From an uncultured Bacteroidales bacterium (GTDB lineage Bacteria; Bacteroidota; Bacteroidia; Bacteroidales; UBA3824), in assembly GCA_937877455.1 (NCBI GenBank), contig CALFIU010000017.1, forward strand, positions 1-64,000: a DNA stretch of 64,000 nt. Direction: 5' to 3'. The notes under the pieces were generated by a model. It had not been told where the DNA came from. It did no database searches and saw only the letters and a program-made list of their open reading frames with translations. Both the position numbers and the translations under genes were made by a program. Shown piece after piece: positions 35,753-45,269 of this stretch (its first letter is position 1; each line of letters opens with the position of its first letter).

Positions 35753-38700
35753 ATGAGAAGATTACTAATGCTGGGATTATTTATAATGCTAATCCCATTT
35801 GCATTGAGTGCCCAAGACAAAATCCGAGTATCCGGAAAGGTGCTTGATGCAGAAAACGAACCGCTGATTGGTGTAAACGTTGTTCAAACAGGAACCACCA
35901 ACGGCACAATCACCGACATTGACGGTAACTACTCTCTTGAAGTTCCGTCAGACGCTCAACTTACATTCTCTTACATCGGTTATGTTAGCCAAACCGAAAA
36001 TGTCAACGGTCGTACAACTATCCCCGTAACACTCAAAACCGACGACAAAGAAATTGAACAAGTTGTGGTAGTGGGCTACGGTACAATGAAAAAATCGGAC
36101 GTTTCTGGTTCGGTAGTTTCGGTTGACACAAAAGACATGATGAAACGCACACCAACAAACGTTAACCAAGGTTTGCAAGGTGCTGCGGCAGGTGTTATGG
36201 TAACAGCGCAAGACGGTAGCCCAGAAGGCAAATCGCAAGTGCGCATCCGTGGTGTTGCAACCATCAACGGTAGTGCTCAGCCTCTCTATGTTGTTGACGG
36301 AATACAAGTTGGTACAAATGCCGACTTTCTCAACCCGTCGGATATAGAAAAAATAGAAGTATTAAAAGACGCTTCGGCAACAGCTATCTACGGTGCTGCA
36401 GGTGCCAACGGTGTTATAATGATTACCACCAAACACGGAGCAAAAGGTAAAGCAAGATTTGATTTCTCTGCCGATTATGGTATTCAAACTCTCGCTTACA
36501 AACTTGACGTTCTTAGCGGTGATGAATATGCTCAACAAATTCGCCAAATTGTTGCCAACGACAACACAAACTGGCTTAACGAAATTTGGAAAGAAGAATA
36601 CGATGGTCAACGCAACTACATCGATTGGCAAAAACAAATGACAGATATTGCGTTGAAACAACAATATACAATGTCTGTTGCTGGAGGAACAGAAAAAAGC
36701 CAAACAAGTTTCTCAGCTTCTTACCTTAAAAACAAAGGTATTTTGATTAACACCCAATACGAAAGACTCACCGCTCGCGTAAACAATAAAACAGAAGTTA
36801 ACAACTTCCTCGAAGTTGGTGGCGACATCAACTTTGTATATTCAAAAACTCTCGCTGGCGATGGTCGTGGTGGTAGAAATACCGTAAACTTCTCGTCTCA
36901 AAGAGACCTGGCTTACATGGCTCCTTCTATGGACTACATCGATGCCAACGGTAACATTCAAAACGTAAATATTGAAAATCCTGATGGAACATACGGACTT
37001 GGTTTGCTTGGTAAAGATGCTAACTATTTCCAAGCTGGAACTCTTAACAACCCATACGCTCTTCAAATGGAAAACAACGCTGTTAACAAATCTAACCGCG
37101 TACTTTCAAGCCTTTATGGACAAATAAACATTGTTAAAGGTCTTACATTCAAATCTGTAGGTTCGTTCAACTACTACTCTTCAGATTACGACAACTTTAC
37201 ATATTTGCAAAACCGTTACAACATCGACCCCGTAACAGGCGAATATTACGATTGCTATGCAAGCGACCGCACCGATGCTGGTAACGTACCACAACAACAC
37301 ACAACCAACTCGTTTGACCTTTCTCAAAGCCAATCTTCTACAATTAACATTGAAAACTATTTCAATTACAATTGGAAAAACGACATTATGAACCTCAGCG
37401 TAATGATTGGACAAGAAGCATCTAACTCTTGGGGTTCTTGGGTTTCGGCTGGTACAAAAGGCTTTAAAGAAGAAACCATGCGTCAAATATCACTTGGCGA
37501 AGACGACAAAAACGGTAACGGTGGATTCAACGCCAAAGTAAGGGGTATTTCTTACTTCGGACGTTTGACATACAGCTTGTTCGACAAATACATCATCACT
37601 GGTACTGTTCGTCGTGATGGTAGCTCAAACTTCGGTTCTGGCAACAGATTTGGTACATTCCCATCTGCAGCTTTGGCTTGGAGAGTTTCTCAAGAAGACT
37701 TCTTGAAAGACAACGAAATCATCTCTAACCTCAAACTTCGTCTTGGATGGGGTCAAACAGGTAACTCTGGTGGTGCAACATCATTGGCTACCGCACAAAC
37801 TGCAATGACCACTTACAACGGAAAACAACTTTTGTATGCATACTACAACCAAAACGGCGGAATGGGCTTGTTTGGTGGTGGCGTAAACACAACCAACTCT
37901 GGTACAAGACTTGTTGTTGTTGACACCGACCTAAAATGGGAAACCAACGAACAAACCAACATCGGTATTGACCTCGGATTGCTTGGCGGACAAGTTAACG
38001 TTACAATGGACTACTTCATTCGTAAATCAAAAGACCTCCTTCTTACTCGTAACTTCGCTTCTTCTACTGGCGTACAATCGCTTTACACCAACTACGGAGA
38101 AATCGAAAACAAAGGTTTTGAATTCCAAGTTAATTACCAAAAACGTGTTCACGATTGGGATTTTAACGTAACTGTTACTGGATCTACCCTCAAAAACAAA
38201 ATCAAAAAGATGGGCGACCCACAATTCTTCACCAACGACCACGGTACTAACGACCCAGCATGGCAAAACGGAGGTTCAATCGACGGTTCTAACCAAGGTT
38301 GTATCGGTGCTGCCGCTGGTTACTTCTGGGGCGACCATTCTGTTGCAATGGAAGGCTACGCTGTTGGTTCTTACTACGGCTACGTAGTTGAAGGTATTTG
38401 GCAAAGCAAAGAGGAAATTGAAGCTGCTGGTAGAACAGGTCAAAATCCTGACGGAACAGCTACATACACCCCTTACCAATATGAATACAACGATGGAACA
38501 AAAACCGATAACGCAACCGCTCCAGGTGATTTCAAATACAAAGACCTCAACGGCGACGGAATCATCGACGACAACGATCGCGAAGTAATTGGAAACGGTT
38601 TCCCGAAATTTAACTATGGTATCAACATCAACGTTGGTTACAAGAACTTCGACTTCTCTATCTATGGTTACGGAGTTGCAGGACTTGACCTTCTTTCTTA

Positions 38701-39112
38701 CTCGGCAATGCGTCTTTCTTCTGCATACATTGGCGACGACGGTAGCGTTCCTAACACACTCAAAGACAATAGCTACTGGAGTTCAACAAACACAGGTGCC
38801 GACCTTCCAAGGTTAACCACACTCGATCCTAACCACAACCGTAGAGTTTCTACCGCTTGGGTTAAAAAAGCTGACTATTTCAAAATCAGCAACATCCAAA
38901 TTGGTTACACATTCAAGAAAAATCTTATCGACCACTTGAAAATGACCAACGCAAGAGTTTATTTCGCAATATCTAACCTTGCTCTATTCTCGCCTTACAA
39001 AAAATATGGCGATCCTGAATGCGGTCAAGGATGCGTTCTCTACACTGGTTTGGATACAGGACGTTATCCTAACCCAAGAACATACCAATTTGGTGTAAGT
39101 TTCTCTTTCTAA
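35753..39112 (+). CDS. SusC/RagA-type TonB-linked outer-membrane transporter
   Basis: A 1119-residue oligosaccharide importer. It has a signal peptide (1-20, ending LSAQ), a carboxypeptidase-D-like domain (about 25-100, VSGKVLDAENEPLIGVNV), a TonB-box region (EIEQVVVVGYGTMKKSDVSG), a plug (MMKRTPTNVNQGLQGAAAGV, VRIRGVATING, VLKDASATAIYGAAGANGVI) and a large barrel ending in GVSFSF. Together with the adjacent SusD-like lipoprotein it forms the lidded transporter complex. Codons favour C-ending and GGT/CTT forms more than surrounding genes, a sign of strong expression. The neighbouring GH13 amylase suggests alpha-glucans as substrate; this is inferred. Confidence 0.95.
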   Translation: MRRLLMLGLFIMLIPFALSAQDKIRVSGKVLDAENEPLIGVNVVQTGTTNGTITDIDGNYSLEVPSDAQLTFSYIGYVSQTENVNGRTTIPVTLKTDDKEIEQVVVVGYGTMKKSDVSGSVVSVDTKDMMKRTPTNVNQGLQGAAAGVMVTAQDGSPEGKSQVRIRGVATINGSAQPLYVVDGIQVGTNADFLNPSDIEKIEVLKDASATAIYGAAGANGVIMITTKHGAKGKARFDFSADYGIQTLAYKLDVLSGDEYAQQIRQIVANDNTNWLNEIWKEEYDGQRNYIDWQKQMTDIALKQQYTMSVAGGTEKSQTSFSASYLKNKGILINTQYERLTARVNNKTEVNNFLEVGGDINFVYSKTLAGDGRGGRNTVNFSSQRDLAYMAPSMDYIDANGNIQNVNIENPDGTYGLGLLGKDANYFQAGTLNNPYALQMENNAVNKSNRVLSSLYGQINIVKGLTFKSVGSFNYYSSDYDNFTYLQNRYNIDPVTGEYYDCYASDRTDAGNVPQQHTTNSFDLSQSQSSTINIENYFNYNWKNDIMNLSVMIGQEASNSWGSWVSAGTKGFKEETMRQISLGEDDKNGNGGFNAKVRGISYFGRLTYSLFDKYIITGTVRRDGSSNFGSGNRFGTFPSAALAWRVSQEDFLKDNEIISNLKLRLGWGQTGNSGGATSLATAQTAMTTYNGKQLLYAYYNQNGGMGLFGGGVNTTNSGTRLVVVDTDLKWETNEQTNIGIDLGLLGGQVNVTMDYFIRKSKDLLLTRNFASSTGVQSLYTNYGEIENKGFEFQVNYQKRVHDWDFNVTVTGSTLKNKIKKMGDPQFFTNDHGTNDPAWQNGGSIDGSNQGCIGAAAGYFWGDHSVAMEGYAVGSYYGYVVEGIWQSKEEIEAAGRTGQNPDGTATYTPYQYEYNDGTKTDNATAPGDFKYKDLNGDGIIDDNDREVIGNGFPKFNYGININVGYKNFDFSIYGYGVAGLDLLSYSAMRLSSAYIGDDGSVPNTLKDNSYWSSTNTGADLPRLTTLDPNHNRRVSTAWVKKADYFKISNIQIGYTFKKNLIDHLKMTNARVYFAISNLALFSPYKKYGDPECGQGCVLYTGLDTGRYPNPRTYQFGVSFSF

Positions 39113-39145
39113 ACAAACTAACTTATATTTAACAAAAGAAAGAAT

Positions 39146-41035
39146 ATGAAAAAACTAAATAAAATATTGGCACTGGCACTTTGCTCGGGTGCTATGCTAA
39201 CAACGCAGTCATGTTCTGAAGACTTTCTTGATGTTGACCATTACGATGTCTTAAGTTCTGATTACATGACCTCGTCAGATGCAAACTTTGAAGACGGCGT
39301 ACGTTCTTGCTACGCCAACATGAACCAACTTATCAACGAAGACATAATGAAACCATGGTTGTGGCTTTCTGGACACACAACAATGGATACACAAGCAACA
39401 GGTTGGGATAAAGCTTGGATGAGCCAAGGCTGGCAATCAGACCAAAAAGAAATGTACGACGAATGGAAACGTCTTTATGACGGTATATCGCTTTGCAACA
39501 ATATGTTGAAACTTTGCGACGAACAAGAAAAAGAAACCGATGCCACCATTTCTAAAGAAATGATTGCACACGCTAGAGCAGAAGCAAGAGCAATGAGAGG
39601 TTTCTACTACTTCCTTCTCGCCGAAACTTGGGGTAATGTGCCAATCCTAAAAGTTGGACAAGAATTTACCGATGACTATAGCGACAACGGTGGCGAATCT
39701 GGTAACGCTATTGCTGTTCTTGACGAAATAATCAGCGACCTTACATACGCAGCTGATAATCTTGATTGGAAACCATATCAAGATCAATACGGACGCGCAA
39801 CAAAAGGTATGGCAAAAGCATTCCTCGCTGAAGCATATCTTTGGAAAGCTTATCGTCAAGGAAATGCAAGCGGCAGCGACGAAAACGTTACCGCAGCAAA
39901 AAAACAACTTGAAGAGATTATCAACTCTGGTACTTACGAATTGCAAAAGTCGTTTACTACATTATTCGATCCTCTTGCTTGGAACAAAGAATCCATTTGG
40001 GAAGAAGTTGTTGACGAAGGCGACAAATCAAACCAATGGAGTTTCCATACCAATGCTCACGGTTGGACCGACAACTACGCTGCAAACCCCAATGGTAACG
40101 GAGGTTGGGGAACTCTCTATCTCTCTTGGGAATGGTACACATGCTTTGAAAAAGGCGACAAACGTCGCGATGGTTCTGCTTGTACAAGTGAAATTCTTAA
40201 TTTTGGCTCATTTACCGATAGAATAACTGGAGAAGCACTTGAAACAGCAGCAAAATCAGACAACTGCTACGGCAAAAACCCATACATTGATGATGTTAAA
40301 ACAGCTGATAAACAAAAACACTATCATTGTAACACTGGTGGCGACCGTGCTCCAAACGTATTCTCTATTAAATGGTGGAGAACAGGTAAAAACACATGGT
40401 GGTCAAACATTTGGAGTCCTGTTCACATCTATTGGAAACGCTATGCCGATGTACTTTTAACCTATGCAGAATGTTGCTTCCGCACTGGCGATGAAAGCAC
40501 AGGTTGGAATTATGTAAACCAAATTCGCGAACGCGCTTTCGGTCAACTCGAAGATGGTAGCGAGGCTGATCTTACCAAACAATACGGTCAATACTATGCC
40601 GACTATGCTAAAGCAGAATCAGGAAACGCTGGTATTTACGACATAAGCCACTTCACCGATGCTGACGGCAACCTTGTTTACCCAATTCCATTTGGTTCCA
40701 ACGGCAACACCGCTCCCGTTGCAAAAGACTACTACGAAACTGTTAAATCAAAACTCGGTTTCAAAATCGACACATGGCAAGTGGCTCTTATTCAAGAACG
40801 TCGCAAAGAGTTTAATGCAGAATGGGTACTTGGTCCATCACTCCACCGCATGGGTGTTTTAGGCGATCACATCGATTGCAACTACCCAATCGACAATACA
40901 GCAGTGGCAGACCTCACCGATTATCCTTGGACTCCGCGTACATACACCTACGACGAAAACAAAATGGACTTCCCAATTCCTGCAACAGAATTGTTGAGAA
41001 ATCCAAACTTAACACAAAACAAAGCCTACAGATAG
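39146..41035 (+). CDS. SusD/RagB-type glycan-binding lipoprotein
   Basis: A 629-residue surface lipoprotein with lipobox TTQSC (Cys23) and SEDFLDVD, the classical start of mature SusD proteins. The N-terminal TPR-like region contains ARAEARAMRGFYYFLLAE, and the C-terminal part has IQERRKEFNAEWVLG-like and PIPATELLRNPNLTQN ends diagnostic of the family. It captures oligosaccharides and closes over the SusC transporter. It follows SusC by 33 bases, shares its expression-type codon use, and is followed by a strong hairpin before the next gene. Confidence 0.95.
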   Translation: MKKLNKILALALCSGAMLTTQSCSEDFLDVDHYDVLSSDYMTSSDANFEDGVRSCYANMNQLINEDIMKPWLWLSGHTTMDTQATGWDKAWMSQGWQSDQKEMYDEWKRLYDGISLCNNMLKLCDEQEKETDATISKEMIAHARAEARAMRGFYYFLLAETWGNVPILKVGQEFTDDYSDNGGESGNAIAVLDEIISDLTYAADNLDWKPYQDQYGRATKGMAKAFLAEAYLWKAYRQGNASGSDENVTAAKKQLEEIINSGTYELQKSFTTLFDPLAWNKESIWEEVVDEGDKSNQWSFHTNAHGWTDNYAANPNGNGGWGTLYLSWEWYTCFEKGDKRRDGSACTSEILNFGSFTDRITGEALETAAKSDNCYGKNPYIDDVKTADKQKHYHCNTGGDRAPNVFSIKWWRTGKNTWWSNIWSPVHIYWKRYADVLLTYAECCFRTGDESTGWNYVNQIRERAFGQLEDGSEADLTKQYGQYYADYAKAESGNAGIYDISHFTDADGNLVYPIPFGSNGNTAPVAKDYYETVKSKLGFKIDTWQVALIQERRKEFNAEWVLGPSLHRMGVLGDHIDCNYPIDNTAVADLTDYPWTPRTYTYDENKMDFPIPATELLRNPNLTQNKAYR

Positions 41036-41041
41036 CATAAT

Positions 41042-41107
41042 ATTTCAATGGGCTGTCCAAAAAATTATCAAAAAAAATCTAAACCTTTTTGGACAACCCA
41101 TTGAAAT
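41042..41107 (+). terminator. Long hairpin between SusD and the downstream lipoprotein gene
   Basis: About 22 bases (41042-41063) pair with 41086-41107 with a single G-T mismatch (GGGCTGTCC with GGACAACCC at its core) and a 22-base loop. No strong T-run follows. It could act as a partial terminator or as an mRNA 3' end stabiliser that sets SusC/SusD expression above that of the next gene. Confidence 0.6.
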
Positions 41108-41149
41108 TTATAAAAACTGTAATTAAAAACATTTTTAACACGAAAAGTT

Positions 41150-42469
41150 ATGAAAAAAAATAAAATAGCACTGATGCTAATATCAGCAATGGCAGCCGCA
41201 ATGCCATTTTCGGCATGTACCGAAGATGAAAGTTCGGATGCTGTTAAAGTGGATTTAACTGGAATTACAATCAAAAACGTTACTTGTTATGTTGGCGATG
41301 CTGTTTCGATAGAAAAAGAATTCTCTCCAGCCAACGCCAACATTCGTCAATTGGAATTTACATCAAGCGACGAAAGCGTAATTTCTGTAGATAACAACGG
41401 AAATATAAAAGCTACTAAAAAAGGTACTGCTACCATTACTGCAAAATCGGTTTATTACTCAAATATTAGCGCAACTTGCACCGTTACCGTTAATCCATCA
41501 TACATTGTGTTTGATGCAAACGGCGGCGATGGCGATGTTCCCGAAAAAATAGAAATAGCCGAAATTAGCGATCAAAATTACGAACTTTCAAAAGAAAGCA
41601 ATCTAACCAAAGATAATAGCGAATTTTTAGGTTGGGGTACAAAAGATGGTAATGTTCTCGAAAGCATAAAACTTGAAAAACAGGATACAGTTTGGGCTGT
41701 TTGGACAAATAATAAATATGTTGACCTCGGACTTACATCTAAAACTCTTTGGGCAACAGAAAACCTCGATGGCAAATACGCATGGGGCGAAACTGAAACA
41801 AAGTCTGCATTTACATGGGATAACTACACCCTTGACACAATGGTTACTATTAATCAGACTACATACCTAAACTCGACAATTTACGTACTTCGCAAATACA
41901 TAACCAACGAGGATATGGTTTCAATTATGCAAAATTATGAAGTTTCTTTATCTTCTGATGGAATTACTCAACTTGAAGAAAAAGATGACGCTGCAATCAA
42001 AAATTGGGGCAAAAATTATGCTATGCCAACTCAAGAAAATATCCACGAATTGATAACTGAATGTTATTGGGTTTATACCGAAAATTACAATAAAACAGAA
42101 CAAAAAGGCTACATTGTTTACAAAGCAAAATCTGATAACGACAGAGGTGTCATTGCAAGCGAAGAAGATAGCGAGTACATTTCGGCCGACATAGCAGAAG
42201 ATAAAGATAAAAACATCGAAGCTCAAAAAGCCGACATACACATCTTCTTGCCAGAAGGCAAATATTGGTCTAATCAACTTTCCGAAGAAGACGACTATGC
42301 TGCTTACTATATGTCGGCACTCAAAGAAGCTGAAGAACAGACAAAAGATTTGGACGATTCTCAATCTACACCAAATGCTCAAATCACCGATGACGAAACA
42401 CCAGCAGTTGGTATTTCTATAGAAGAGCGTTGCAAAGGTTTGTTAATTCGTCCTATTCGTTTACAATAA
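41150..42469 (+). CDS. Surface lipoprotein with BIG2 and InlB-like repeat domains (SusE-position)
   Basis: Lipobox FSAC (Cys23) marks a lipoprotein. Residues about 35-115 form a bacterial Ig-like BIG2 domain (DLTGITIKN through GTATITAKSVYYS). Residues 118-190 resemble the Listeria-Bacteroides/InlB B-repeat (VFDANGGDGDVPEKIEI, FLGWGTKDG, VWAVWTN). The rest (YVDLGLTSKTLWATENLDGK, YAWGETETKS, YAMPTQENIHELI) matches a Fibrobacter/Bacteroidales paralogous surface domain often seen in lipoproteins of this kind. It lies in the position of SusE/SusF-type accessory binding proteins, 114 bases after SusD. Probably surface-exposed and glycan binding, but no known carbohydrate-binding module is visible. 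Confidence 0.8.
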   Translation: MKKNKIALMLISAMAAAMPFSACTEDESSDAVKVDLTGITIKNVTCYVGDAVSIEKEFSPANANIRQLEFTSSDESVISVDNNGNIKATKKGTATITAKSVYYSNISATCTVTVNPSYIVFDANGGDGDVPEKIEIAEISDQNYELSKESNLTKDNSEFLGWGTKDGNVLESIKLEKQDTVWAVWTNNKYVDLGLTSKTLWATENLDGKYAWGETETKSAFTWDNYTLDTMVTINQTTYLNSTIYVLRKYITNEDMVSIMQNYEVSLSSDGITQLEEKDDAAIKNWGKNYAMPTQENIHELITECYWVYTENYNKTEQKGYIVYKAKSDNDRGVIASEEDSEYISADIAEDKDKNIEAQKADIHIFLPEGKYWSNQLSEEDDYAAYYMSALKEAEEQTKDLDDSQSTPNAQITDDETPAVGISIEERCKGLLIRPIRLQ

Positions 42470-42529
42470 TTTATTACAAAACAAAATAGTTTTGCATAGT
42501 AATAGTTAGTAAATTTTTCTCTCCAATTT

Positions 42530-42566
42530 TCCGCTGTATATAGTATTGATTGCAGCGGATTTTTTT
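42530..42566 (+). terminator. Terminator of the SusC/SusD operon
   Basis: Stem TCCGCTG/CAGCGGA around a 16-base loop, followed by seven T residues, 60 bases after the lipoprotein stop. Confidence 0.8.
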
Positions 42567-42582
42567 ATGCTAACAAGATTAA

Positions 42583-42620
42583 CAAAAAAATGTAGGGCTA
42601 AGACAACACCTCAGCCCTAC
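42583..42620 (-). terminator. Terminator of the GH13 amylase gene
   Basis: On the reverse strand GTAGGGCT, 13-base loop, AGCCCTAC, then A and a run of seven T. Confidence 0.8.
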
Positions 42621-42662
42621 CCCACATAAACGATAAATTCAACGAATATAACTTTTTTAAAA

Positions 42663-44534
42663 CTAAAATTCCAAAATCATGGTCTGTTTTGGAGCAAACT
42701 TAATGTCAGAAGTCAAATCAACATTTTTTCCTGTTGTTATATCTTTGCCAAACGATTTGCCATTCAAAATTTCGGCATAACGCTCAACCGATAAAGATGC
42801 CTGCGAATTAGTTCCATTAACAATTGTAAAAACAGTTTTTCCATTATAACGACGTGCAATAGCATAAAAACCATTATGAGGCAAAAATTGCACCATATCG
42901 CCCTTTGTAATAACAGAATTGCCTTTTCGCCAATTTAAAACTGTACTCAACCAATCGAACATAGCATTTTCGGCTTGTGTGCGACCTTCACGCGTAAAAG
43001 CATTGCGTCTATCACCAGGGAAACCACCGGGAAAATCGGTGCGAACATAACCATCGCTCTTATCCTTAACACCTTTCATCATTATTTCCACACCATAATA
43101 AAGCTGCGGAATACGTTTTACGGTAAGCAAAATGGCCAAGGCTTGTTTCAACGACAACGAATCGTCGGTTTCTTTTATAAAACGGTCGGTGTCATGATTT
43201 TCTAAAAATGCAAGTACACTTTCGGGATTTGGATAAAGAAAATCATAAACAAAAGAATTGTAAACTCTATTAAACCCACTAAAACCGTTGTTAGTGTTTT
43301 CTGTTACGGCATTAGTTATGCAATCGTAAAAAGAAAAATCCATAACGGTTTTTAAACCGCTATTATCGTTGATAAGGCGATTGTCTTTTTGCCACGATGC
43401 TGTATAAGGCGCATCAACCACCCACGTTTCGCCAACAGTATTAAAATTGGGATATTCGAGGTTTATCTCTTCCATCCATTTAGCCATTGCATCGCCAAAC
43501 GCATACGGATAAGTATCCATTCTAATGCCATCGATGCCTATTGTTTCTATCCACCATTTGGAATTTTGAATAAGATAACGCATAACATGCGGATTACGTT
43601 GATTTAGATCTGGCATAGTTGGCACAAACCAACCCTCAACGGTTTCAGAAATATCTATCTTACTTGCGTATGGGTCGCGTACGGGTGTTAGACGATAACT
43701 TGTCTGTAAATACTTATCGTTTGGTACAGCACGACCCTTCGATTCTTTTAGCCATTCTGGACGGTTAAACCAATCTGATGTTGGCATGTCTTTTACCCAC
43801 GGATGTTCGTATCCACAATGATTAAAAATCATATCCATAACCACCTTTATTCCATTTTTATGGGCTATGTCCGTCAACCTGCGATAATCGTCATTAGACC
43901 CAAAACGTGGATCTATTTTGTAATAATTGGTAACAGCATATCCATGATAAGTGGAATATTCACCATCGTCTGGCGAATTATTTTCGAGTACTGGTGTAAA
44001 CCATAATGCAGTTACACCAAGTTGCTTAAAATAATCAATTTTGCCAATAACACCCTCCAAATCGCCACCGTGCCTCAACGATGGTTTTTCTCGGTTACAT
44101 GTATATTGTTCAAGACCAGAAATTTGGTCGTTATCTGTACGACCCGACGAAAACCTATCTGGCATAAGCAAATAAAGCACATCTTCAATAGAAAATCCAT
44201 AACGGTTGTCGCCCGATTTTTCGCGTTGTTTTAGTTGATATTTGATTGTTTGCTTACCAACCTTAATATTAAAATCGCCTGCTACACAATTTTTTACATT
44301 GAGATAAGCGATAATATAATTAGGACTATCTGTTTTTGCAACAGAATCCACTTTTACATTATTTCCTTCGACCGAAAATTTTAAATCTCTGATGTTGTCG
44401 CCGTGAATCATAATCTGCAACGACGTGTTTTTCATGCCAGCATACCAAAATTCGGGTTCTATCCTATCGATTTTGGGCGCAGCAAAACCATTTAACGCAA
44501 CACTTAGTGCTGCACATAAAATAAGTCTTTTCAT
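42663..44534 (-). CDS. GH13 alpha-amylase/cyclomaltodextrinase, SusA-like
   Basis: Exported enzyme (signal peptide MKRLILCAALSVALNGFAA) with an N-terminal cyclomaltodextrinase-type beta domain (IDRIEPEFWYAGMKN, LQIMIHGDNI). This is followed by a GH13 catalytic barrel: VVMDMIFNHCG, nucleophile Asp in GIRMDTYPY near 338, acid Glu in VGETWVVD near 368, and third Asp in FLENHDTDRF near 448. It hydrolyses alpha-1,4-glucans (starch, pullulan or cyclodextrins). I choose the ATG at 44534; a frame from 44582 would cross a TAACTTTG promoter element at 44572-44565. It is convergent with the SusC/SusD operon and ends in its own terminator; the pair looks like a small starch utilisation locus without susR nearby. 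Confidence 0.92.
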   Translation of the reverse strand: MKRLILCAALSVALNGFAAPKIDRIEPEFWYAGMKNTSLQIMIHGDNIRDLKFSVEGNNVKVDSVAKTDSPNYIIAYLNVKNCVAGDFNIKVGKQTIKYQLKQREKSGDNRYGFSIEDVLYLLMPDRFSSGRTDNDQISGLEQYTCNREKPSLRHGGDLEGVIGKIDYFKQLGVTALWFTPVLENNSPDDGEYSTYHGYAVTNYYKIDPRFGSNDDYRRLTDIAHKNGIKVVMDMIFNHCGYEHPWVKDMPTSDWFNRPEWLKESKGRAVPNDKYLQTSYRLTPVRDPYASKIDISETVEGWFVPTMPDLNQRNPHVMRYLIQNSKWWIETIGIDGIRMDTYPYAFGDAMAKWMEEINLEYPNFNTVGETWVVDAPYTASWQKDNRLINDNSGLKTVMDFSFYDCITNAVTENTNNGFSGFNRVYNSFVYDFLYPNPESVLAFLENHDTDRFIKETDDSLSLKQALAILLTVKRIPQLYYGVEIMMKGVKDKSDGYVRTDFPGGFPGDRRNAFTREGRTQAENAMFDWLSTVLNWRKGNSVITKGDMVQFLPHNGFYAIARRYNGKTVFTIVNGTNSQASLSVERYAEILNGKSFGKDITTGKNVDLTSDIKFAPKQTMILEF

Positions 44535-44687
44535 TTTCTTATAAAAAATTAGTTTAATTTGTTTCAAAGTTATATCAAACAAATTTCAAAAAAACTTATC
44601 CTTTTGTTAATTATAGAAAAAAAATGCGCAAACGATTGCGGTTTGGGTGTTACCCAACTAATCTTGAAAACACTATTGCTACAAAAA

Positions 44688-45146
44688 TTAAAGGTTTTCT
44701 ATTTCTTCATAAAAAGGTGTCTGTGATAAAAAATTATATTGATTGGAATCTTTATGATATACAATGTTGTAGGTTTTTAGTCCATTGGTTACAATAAGCA
44801 ACTTTGCCCTAAGATTGATATTGTAACGAGATATTTGGTCAAAAACCTGTTGAGTAATATCCACCGTTGGTGCTTTACACTCAACAACAGCCAACGGAAT
44901 GGCTTGTCGATTGTAAATAGTTATATCAGTGCGTTTCTGTGTGCTGTATATTTTCAACCCCGTTTCTGTCTTAATCAACCCAGACGGAAATTTTTTATAA
45001 TTTATCAAATAATGCAAAAAATTTTGCCTTACCCATTCTTCTGGCGTTAACGCAACATACTTTTTTCTTACGATGTCGAAAACTTGTTGGTTTTTCCCAT
45101 CGTTTCTAATAGAAAGTTGTGCCATTGGAATATTCAAAGGTTGCAT
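44688..45146 (-). CDS. Orphan HsdR_N-type nuclease-domain protein
   Basis: A 152-residue protein matching the N-terminal nuclease part of type I restriction R subunits: LTPEEWVRQNFLHYLI, then the PD-(D/E)XK core RTDITIYN ... AVVECKAP (Asp near 86, Glu-x-Lys near 100) and DQISRYNINL, TNGLKTY. No helicase, methylase or specificity gene is nearby. Stand-alone proteins of this kind are common in Bacteroidota and are not evidence for a restriction system. Function unknown. Confidence 0.8.
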   Translation of the reverse strand: MQPLNIPMAQLSIRNDGKNQQVFDIVRKKYVALTPEEWVRQNFLHYLINYKKFPSGLIKTETGLKIYSTQKRTDITIYNRQAIPLAVVECKAPTVDITQQVFDQISRYNINLRAKLLIVTNGLKTYNIVYHKDSNQYNFLSQTPFYEEIENL

Positions 45147-45208
45147 TTTTTTGTATTAACAATGCAAAAATCCAAAAATTCAACGTCTTTTCCAAAAAAA
45201 ATTTTCCA

Positions 45209-45249
45209 AAAAAAAATATGCCGTCAAAAAATTTTTTCTGACGGCATAC
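45209..45249 (-). terminator. Terminator of the SPOR-like gene
   Basis: ATGCCGTCA/TGACGGCAT stem, with extra A/T pairs on the inside, then a T-run on both strands. On the reverse strand it lies 20 bases after the stop at 45270. Confidence 0.85.
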
Positions 45250-45269
45250 TTTTTTATTTTTTTAATTTT

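Noticed and set aside
39762..40226. 154-codon open frame overlapping the SusD gene
   Set aside because: Shadow frame created by the strong codon bias of SusD; no start context and no domain.
44688..45146. Type I restriction system
   Set aside because: Only an HsdR_N-like domain is present; helicase, methylase and specificity genes are absent.
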